This document shows positions 57,811 to 64,000 of a stretch of 64,000 nt of DNA, piece by piece. Source of the stretch: Cryptomeria japonica (taxonomy: Eukaryota > Streptophyta > Pinopsida > Cupressales > Cupressaceae); contig NC_081409.1 of assembly GCF_030272615.1 (NCBI RefSeq), forward strand, positions 26,237,406 through 26,301,405. Direction: 5' to 3'. The position numbers and the translations under genes are program-made. The notes beneath the pieces were generated by a model that saw only the letters and a list, made by a program, of their open reading frames with translations, was not told the DNA's origin and ran no database searches. Each line of letters starts with the position of its first letter. The stretch's first letter is position 1.

Positions 57811-58229
57811 AAATGACCTTTGACTTGAATATTTGTTGTTGCCCCAATGGTGTAGAATTCACCTCCAAGAACACTCAGAGGTAGCTTGCATTGCTTGCAG
57901 AAATGAAGTTTCAAAGTTGACGAGTCCTTCTAAAGAAGATATTGATTATGATACTGCACCTGAAGAATGCAAAGACCAATAACCTGCAACAAAAATTCCA
58001 TAACAGGAGAAGCATGGACAAGTGAAAGATGAAACCACAACTATAGTGGAGCCACGTGTCGAGCAACCTGTCCCTTCAACTACAAAAGTCCCCTATGATA
58101 TACATGAGTCAACAATAGATCTTATGCAAGATTCCACAAATACTATTTCTAGAGAACGATAATCAGACTCACAAACAATGCAGGTTCCTGTAATTGCCAT
58201 TTCAAATGAACATAATATAAAGAAAATCA

Positions 58230-58640
58230 ACATGAAATTTGGATTTTGAAGTTTGATGGATCTAGATCCAAGAAATGCAGTGGAGTTGGAGTCAAATTAA
58301 CCAGTACCAAAGGGAAAAATTTTCTAGCCTCACATTGACTCTAATTCTCTTGTACTAATAATATGATTGAATATGAGGCCTTAGTTAGAGGACTCCTCTT
58401 TTCTCTCAAAAAGGGAGCTAATTGTTTAAAGGCGTAAGGAGATTCCGAGTTGGTGGTCAAGCAAGTAAGGAGTCAGTATGTGTGTCATGATAAAAGGATG
58501 ACAACATATAGGAATCGAGTCTAGGGAATGATCGAAGACTTTGATGATTTTGACATTCAATTAGTACCCAAGAAAAGAAATGGAATATCAGAAGCATTGG
58601 CGGTAGCAACAAGTACGTTGGAACCAGTGAGCCAATCCCC
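58230..58640 (+). pseudogene. Extra (archaeal/plant-type) RNase H domain upstream of RT
   Basis: One frame reads ILKFDGSRSKKCSGVGVKL near 58,243. After two close stops it reads SCTNNMIEYEALVRGLLFSL near 58,342, then GDSELVVKQV near 58,440, then RMTTYRNRV and FDIQLVPKKRNGISEALAVA near 58,550-58,600. This matches the RNase H family with FDGS, EYEAL, GDSE and N..(A)DALA motifs. Three of the four acidic residues are in place; the last Asp appears as Glu (SEALA). Four in-frame stops occur without frameshift. In most described Tat elements such a domain lies after the usual RNase H; here it precedes the reverse transcriptase. Confidence 0.8.
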
Positions 58641-58900
58641 TTTGAAAATATTCTCTGTAGAGCTAGCCTCAACACCTACCGTACCTGACAACATCACCCA
58701 TTTCCAAGTGTTTGAAGATGATCGACACATTGTAGCTATCCTTGCTAATTTTGGAGCCTTTGAAGACCAAATTATAGATGAAGATGATAGATTAGACGTC
58801 GTTGATGAAGACAGTAATGAAGATGTTGTTAATCTTCTCATGAATGTAATTCCTAAAGGTATGATCACCTTAGAGTGAATTTTGACTCCAAACCCAGGGT
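58641..58900 (+). pseudogene. Linker between extra RNase H and reverse transcriptase
   Basis: The frame of the RNase H continues to a TGA at about 58,876. The linker has PDNITHFQVFEDDRHIVAIL and a strongly acidic stretch (EDDRLDVVDEDSNEDVVNLL). I recall the same kind of VFEDD...acidic...NLMN linker in other plant Gypsy polyproteins with this domain order, but cannot check it here. Confidence 0.5.
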
Positions 58901-59960
58901 AAAAGAAAGATTGACCATTGATTCAGATGCTGGAAAATATGAACCACACAATATTGGTCAAGAAGGTCAAGAGAAGATAGTTTACATTGGGAAGATTTGC
59001 ACTCCCACTAAGAGGGATAAAATCTTACAAATCTTGAAGGAGTATATTGATGTTATAGTATGGGGGTATGGAGACTTGAAAATATTTGATACATCTATTA
59101 TTACACATGTTATACCATTAAAACCCAACACAAAACCATTCAGATAGAAGCAACAACTTGTAAATTCGTTGATAAAACCCCTTATTTTCAAGGAAGTTCA
59201 AAAATTGCTTGCTACTAGGATTATCTTCCCCATTTGCCACTCCACCTGGGTGGCTAACTTGGTTCCAGTTAGGGGAAAGAATGTAGAAATTAGGCTGTGT
59301 GTAGATTTCCAAAATCTCAATAAGGCATCAAAGAAAGACAACTATCCCTTACCTTCTTTAGATGAGGTTTTGTAGATTGTGAATGGTTCACAGATGATGT
59401 CGTTCCTTGACATCTATTCTGGGTATAATCAAGTGTTGGTCAATCATGAAGATCGTTTAAAGACAACTTTCACCACTAAATGGGGTACTTATGCATATCA
59501 CCAAATGCCATTTGGGTTGATAAATGTTGGTGCAACCTTTCAAAGAGCAATAGATACCACCTTCAAGGAGTTGATTAGGAAGTGCATCATCATATATATG
59601 GACGACCTCACCATATTCTCTAAAGTCAAGAAAGTTCATCCAAACCATTTGCGTAAAGTATTAGAAAGATGTCAAAAGTATGGGATATCTCTCAATCCCA
59701 AGAAGTGTGTGTTTGGGGTTACTAAAGAGAAGCTCCTTGGTCATGTAATCTCTGAAGGAGGAATATCCATCGACCTAGATCGAGTGGAAGCATTGCTAAA
59801 ATTGCAAATGCCAGGAAGTAAGAAAGAGATGAGATCATTCTTCAGGAAGATTAATTTCGTGAGAAAATTCATCACTCGATTTGCAGAGATAGTCAAACCA
59901 TTGAATGAGATGATGAAAAAGGACACCAAGATAGAATGGAACACAAAATAAAGAGAGTCA
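58901..59960 (+). pseudogene. pol: Gypsy reverse transcriptase
   Basis: The frame opens with a segment ending ITHVIPLKPNTKPFR, the usual lead-in to the polymerase, with a TAG at 59,145. Then follow WVANLVPVRGKN, EIRLCVDFQNLNKASKKDNY, a stop at 59,373, SFLDIYSGYNQV, YHQMPFGLINVGATFQRAID and the catalytic IIYMDDLTIF near 59,590. GISLNPKKCVFGV and LLGHVISEGG complete the domain. The catalytic Asp pair is retained. The frame closes with TAA at 59,949. Confidence 0.93.
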
Positions 59961-60520
59961 TTTTCCCAGATTAAGAAGTCCATTATAGAAGCTCCTGTAT
60001 TGACTAGTCCTAATTACACCTTTCCTTTCTACATCTATTGTTTTGCTTCATTACACTCTGGTGTTGTTGTTTTGACATAGAGACAAGAAGGAGATGAAAA
60101 TCCAATTACATTCATGAGTTCACCTTTTAAAAAAAATGTTGAAGTAAGATACTCCACTCTTGAGAAGCAAGCTTTCGCTTTGGTAAGAGTTGTTAAGAGA
60201 TTTAGACACTATATCTTGAGGAGTAAGATATATGTAATTGTGCCTAACCAAGCAGTCAAGTCGCTATTAATCTAAAGTGAACTTGGAGAGTGTCTTGGGA
60301 AATGCATGGCCATTTTGCAAGAGTTTGATTTAGAAGTGCATCCCTTGAGGTTAGGGAGAGGTCAGGGTTTGTCACAAGCTACAACAGTCGATACTCCTCA
60401 CATTCAGTGCCAACAATACACCCTAGAGTCATTCACCCAAGATCCTTGGTACACTGACTTGATATTTGTTTTGCTCAAAAACAGATGCCCAGAAGAACTG
60501 AATGCAACATAGAGGTGAGC
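59961..60520 (+). pseudogene. pol: Degenerate Gypsy RNase H domain
   Basis: Still in frame after the TAA at 59,949, it reads APVLTSPNYTFPFYIYCFAS, VEVRYSTLEKQAFALV, RHYILRSKIYVIVPNQAVKS and IAILQEFDLEVHP-like text. The fold is the normal Gypsy RNase H, but the first Asp (usually in Y.DAS) is not seen and the later DH before the LK/LL segment appears as PN. Stops lie near 60,078 and 60,273. The loss fits the presence of an extra RNase H in this element. Confidence 0.78.
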
Positions 60521-61691
60521 CTTGAGACTCAAAAGTGCCAATTATATGATTAAAGATTCTACACTTTATCAAGCAAACTATGAAGGCATCTATGTCATAT
60601 GTCTATATCACCCAGAAGTAAGCAAGATGATTGAAGAATTTCATGGGAAGTACGGTACTAACCATGGGTCAGCAAATGTAATATCACATTAAATCCTAAA
60701 AGAAGGTTATTACTGGCCTATTATCTTCAAGGACACTAATGAACATGTAAGACACCATCACACTTGTTAGACAATGACTTCTAGAGAAATGAATCCAACT
60801 ATGCCCTTTCAACTAGTTTTTGAGGTCAGACCTTTTTCCCAATGGGCGTTGGATTTTGTTGGAGTAATTAATCCCAATTCATCTGCGGGACACAAGTTCA
60901 TATTAACCGCCACAGATTACTGCACTCGCTGGACATAAGCCCAAGTATGTAAGTATGCTACCACGAAAACAATCCTTAAATTCCTTGAAGAACATTTCGT
61001 CACCAGGTTTGGAATGCCCTTTGCTCTGGTATGTGACAATGGCCCAACTTTTACTTCTGCATAATTAATGCAATGGGCATATGATTTAAGATGGTTCTTA
61101 AGTTCTCTTCTAACTAATATCCTTAGGGAAATGAAGTAGCTGAGTGTACTAATAAGAAAATCCTTGATGTCATCAAGAAGTTGCTTGAAAGGAACCTAGG
61201 GATTGGAATAACCAACTGAAATACGCCCTATGGTTTGATAGGACAATGGTTACAGTTGCTTTGGGGACCTCTCCATACTACCTTGTCTATGGCCAAAACC
61301 CTGTTTCTTGGTCAATTTATAAATCCCTATCCTCCAACTGATGAAATAACTTGAAATTGAGGACTAGGTAGAAGTTTGCCTCCAGAATTTGTTGAAACTT
61401 GATGAGAAAAGGATAAATACCTTGCAACATTTTGCTAAGCATCAAGTTGTCGTTAAGCAATGGTTTGATAAAAGAGCCAAGGTAAAAGATTTTGAGATCT
61501 CTGATTTAGTTCTTTTATGAGAAAAAGCCAAAGAAAAGAAGGGTGATCACCATAAATTTGTGAGATTGTGGTTAGGTCCTTATCAGATTGCTGAAAGCTT
61601 AGGAGAGAATACCTTTCAACTAAGCTCCTTGATTGGAGAACCTATACCATTGCTCGTCAATGGTTAGTTTCTCAAGCATTATTTTGGTTAA
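60521..61691 (+). pseudogene. pol: Gypsy integrase with C-terminal module
   Basis: The zinc-binding region reads EEFHGKYGTNHGSA and EGYYWPIIFKD near 60,635-60,740. The core has WALDFVGVINPNSSAGH near 60,843, TATDYCTRW, FVTRFGMPFALVCDNGPTFT near 60,995 and, in a shifted frame, GNEVAECTNKKILDVIKKLL near 61,120, which holds the catalytic Glu. The C-terminal part shows LWLGPYQIAES and ENTFQLSSLIGEPIP, then LKHYFG before the end. The domain is broken by several stops and at least two frameshifts. It would have inserted the cDNA. Confidence 0.87.
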
Positions 61692-62640
61692 CCCTTAGTG
61701 GAGCTTGATCTCTTGTATTATATTATTTTAGTTATTTTATTTGTTGTCTTGTTTTGTTTGTTTTCTTGCTTTGTTTGTTTTTTCCTTTTGTTGTGTTGGT
61801 TTGCTTTTGTTCGTTGCTTGTTGTTCTGTTTTATTTTGGGAAAGCATTTAGTTTCAAAGTTTCTGATATGGATGATATTTTTTGCATAACATGGTTACCT
61901 TATTGAGAGACTTCGACTCTTAGCTCTTTATAACTTCATTATTCCCTTGTCTAGTTTTGAAATCCTTGCCTACAATCGTTCAAGGTGGGATATAAAAGAT
62001 TAATAATGATTTGAGTTTTTTGATATTCGATTGGTGAAGACTAACACAATTGCTCAACACCATCATCACATTAAGATAAATCATGAAATTCTTGAAGTTG
62101 TCAGTAGAACTCGTTTCCAAGTGAAAAACCCAAAGCCAAGCTATTTTCGTTGTCCACTGTGGTCCCCAACCCAGTTTTAGAGCTTCATTGTTTTGAAAGT
62201 TGCTTCAAAGTTTCAAGCAGTCAAGGCTTTATATCTAGAAAACTAAAAGTATGTTCTAAAAAAAAGAAAGAAAAAAGAACTATCAAAAAATCAATTCAAA
62301 AGGGCCATTCAAGTACCTCCACAGGGCCTATGGACGCCTGGTTGGCAGTGGAGAAATACTTGAGGGGAACTAGAGGTATCTCTATCGGGGCTATAGATGC
62401 TTGGCTAGCAGCAGAGCTATGCCCAAGATATCATTGCACATTGGAAACTACACGCTTCACCTACGTAGCCTAGATAGAGTCTACCTTGCTTGGTTGTAAC
62501 AAAATTTAATGGATGGTTAATGAATTATTTGCACACACTTACGATTTTAGTTGTAACTTAGGTCTCTTTAGTGTGTTGAGGCTTGATTATGCTAGTTATA
62601 GGTTTTTGAAGGTCTCTATGGTGTGTTTAGGCAATCAAGA
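61692..62640. other. Spacer downstream of the Gypsy integrase
   Basis: T-rich text to about 61,850, then no coding sequence. Near 62,325-62,355 and 62,385-62,415 two similar phrases (GG[GC]CTAT[GA]GA[CT]GC[CT]TGG) form a local duplication of about 60 bp. No 3' LTR matching 54,119-54,912 is visible. Confidence 0.45.
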
Positions 62641-62647
62641 AAAAAAA

Positions 62648-63897
62648 CTGAGAGGGGGGGGTGAATCAGTCTCCACTGGATCTCCACAAATTAAACTCCA
62701 AGACATAAACTAATAAATTGCAACAATAAGAAATAAGCAGATTAACAACACAACACAAAACACCAATATTTTAACGTGGAAAACCCGGTTAAGGGAAAAA
62801 CCATGGTGGGAACCTTCCCATAGTAAGATGATACTGTATAGTAGTATGTGAAATATTACTATAGGGAATGCACATGCATTCAAGCACACTACCTAGATCT
62901 CGCTACTCAAAAGATATATGCCTAGAAAGCTACAACCCTCAGGGAAGTCTCACTTACTTACAATACGATTCAGACTACAATCTGGAAGGAATGAATTATA
63001 ATGATAGCATCTACAAATGCCTGATGATAGTTCTAGTTAAGCACGGTTGTCTGCTCTGCAACACCAATCTCACTGTACAACACTTTGCTAAATGATATAT
63101 CCTTGTTCATACATTTAACTCTCTCTAAAAATGCAGACACAATACCAACACCTAAATTACACAAGTATATCACCTATATATACAAATCATCAACCTTGAT
63201 AACAAGGTCGACTAAACCCTCAACCCTCAACGCATAATTACAAAAATTACATTACACGATAGAAAGATCAACCACTAGACCAATATTATGATTTACATTA
63301 CATAGCATGGACCTAATTCAAATTCCCAAATGATTACATCCATCGAAAATCCTTCCAAGATCAACCGCAACATGCTACACCACCATAAATACTGCATAAC
63401 ATGCAAATTATCACCGGTTCATAGTATTCACCAAAAAATCGCACAACAATCAATGCAGATCGCCAAAAAAATAAGACACAATTAGGAAACACTAGAAAGC
63501 ATGTTAGAATCATCTGGAACTGTTGTACCAACACCTCTTTTCAAATCTTCATCGGTCAACATCTCAAGGCTTAATAACACAACCAATCAACAACTGTCAC
63601 AAGGAAAGATAACTCGCAGAGCACCAAATCATGAACCATCTGAAATGAAGATACAAAAGATCATACCAAACAATAATCCAAAATCTCAGCACAAGATCTG
63701 ATCACAACAGAATATACCGGAAGGAATACTAGATCCTGCAAACAGTGATCAACAAAACCAAACTACAAAACTAGACCAAAAACCCTTTCCAAACTTACTG
63801 GAATAACTCACAAGAATATGTTGACATCAATGACAACAACATATCCTAACAACAACAATGAACAACAAAATCCAACATTATTCCCAATAATCCAACA
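62648..63897 (-). repeat. Putative Copia LTR, minus strand
   Basis: On the minus strand the LTR would start TGTTGGATTATTGG at 63,897, right after a polypurine tract. Toward the left it includes a GTGGAAAACCCGG...GGGAAAAACCATGG phrase (62,776-62,806) and the CTGAGAGGGGGGGGTGAATC phrase (62,648-62,667). Both are common in plant Copia LTRs. The left terminus is approximate. Confidence 0.55.
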
Positions 63898-64000
63898 ATA
63901 TCCCCCTTTGGCATTGATGGGAACATATGAATGTGAAAAACAATCAATGCAAAGAAAGAAGATATCACCAACAAACTCCCCCTAAGATCAAGATAGATAA
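63898..64000 (-). mobile_element. 3' end of a Copia element with polypurine tract
   Basis: On the minus strand CATCAATGCCAAAGGGGGAT lies directly before the LTR start. Copia elements often end their pol region with such an INAKGG-type phrase merging into the polypurine tract. The remainder of the element is outside the window. Confidence 0.6.

Larger units (their letters stand above)
54917..61691 (+). mobile_element. Tat-like Ty3/Gypsy element with two RNase H domains
   Basis: Domain order on the plus strand: Gag, zinc-finger-like motif, retropepsin, extra RNase H, reverse transcriptase, degenerate RNase H, integrase with C-terminal module. All parts are broken by stops and frameshifts. The integrase-last order defines Ty3/Gypsy; the second RNase H points to the Tat group. 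The 3' LTR is not visible. Confidence 0.85.

Overview
This window is plant nuclear DNA made almost entirely of decayed and nested LTR retrotransposons, with no intact host gene that I can support. The retroelement lineages (Copia; Ty3/Gypsy with a Tat-like dual RNase H), the PPR and S-domain receptor-kinase relics, the long microsatellites and the gene-poor AT-rich spacers suggest a large plant genome, possibly a gymnosperm. The species is not identifiable from sequence alone.

Layout. 1-7.1 kb: AT-rich spacer with a LINE-like poly(A) tail (about 2.13-2.30 kb) and an unannotated PPR pseudogene (about 4.08-5.01 kb). 7.1-11.2 kb: a 5'-truncated Copia element whose pol stays in one frame, broken only by stop codons, with a run of hairpins before its polypurine tract. 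11.3-11.7 kb: minus-strand C-terminal piece of a receptor-like kinase. 11.7-16.4 kb: spacer with a fold-back structure, tandem duplications and a long (CA)n tract. 16.37-32.36 kb: a minus-strand Gypsy-type element (LTRs about 1.6 kb) carrying Gag/protease/G-patch relics but no reverse transcriptase. A second, plus-strand element (18,422-26,171; LTRs about 1.2 kb; target duplication GTGAG) sits inside it, also coding only Gag and protease. The two share near-identical polypurine-tract and primer-binding signals, so they look like non-autonomous relatives using a common helper.

32.4-41.0 kb, plus a patch near 42.3-42.45 kb: a GC-richer, ORF-poor segment unlike its surroundings. It carries a family of about 17-25 bp motifs (core CCCTACTATTCTATGG) scattered in both orientations and a Gag relic. 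I interpret it, with moderate confidence, as mitochondrial-type DNA transferred to the nucleus. 41.0-49.2 kb: LTR fragments, degenerate tandem repeats, unrecognised spacer and a 1.2 kb TATG/CATA microsatellite. 49.2-54 kb: an LTR fragment, repeated GGAACCCC modules and a broken 3.8 kb reading frame for a large coiled-coil protein that I cannot assign. 54.1-61.7 kb: a Tat-like Gypsy gag-pol pseudogene in which an extra RNase H domain lies upstream of the reverse transcriptase, while the usual RNase H has lost recognisable catalytic residues. 62.6-64 kb: a minus-strand Copia LTR with its polypurine tract.

The items most worth a second look are the RNase H placement, the dispersed motif family in the GC-rich segment, a roughly 70 bp module shared by LTRs and leader of different elements, the hairpin run in the Copia 3' region, and the large unassigned protein.
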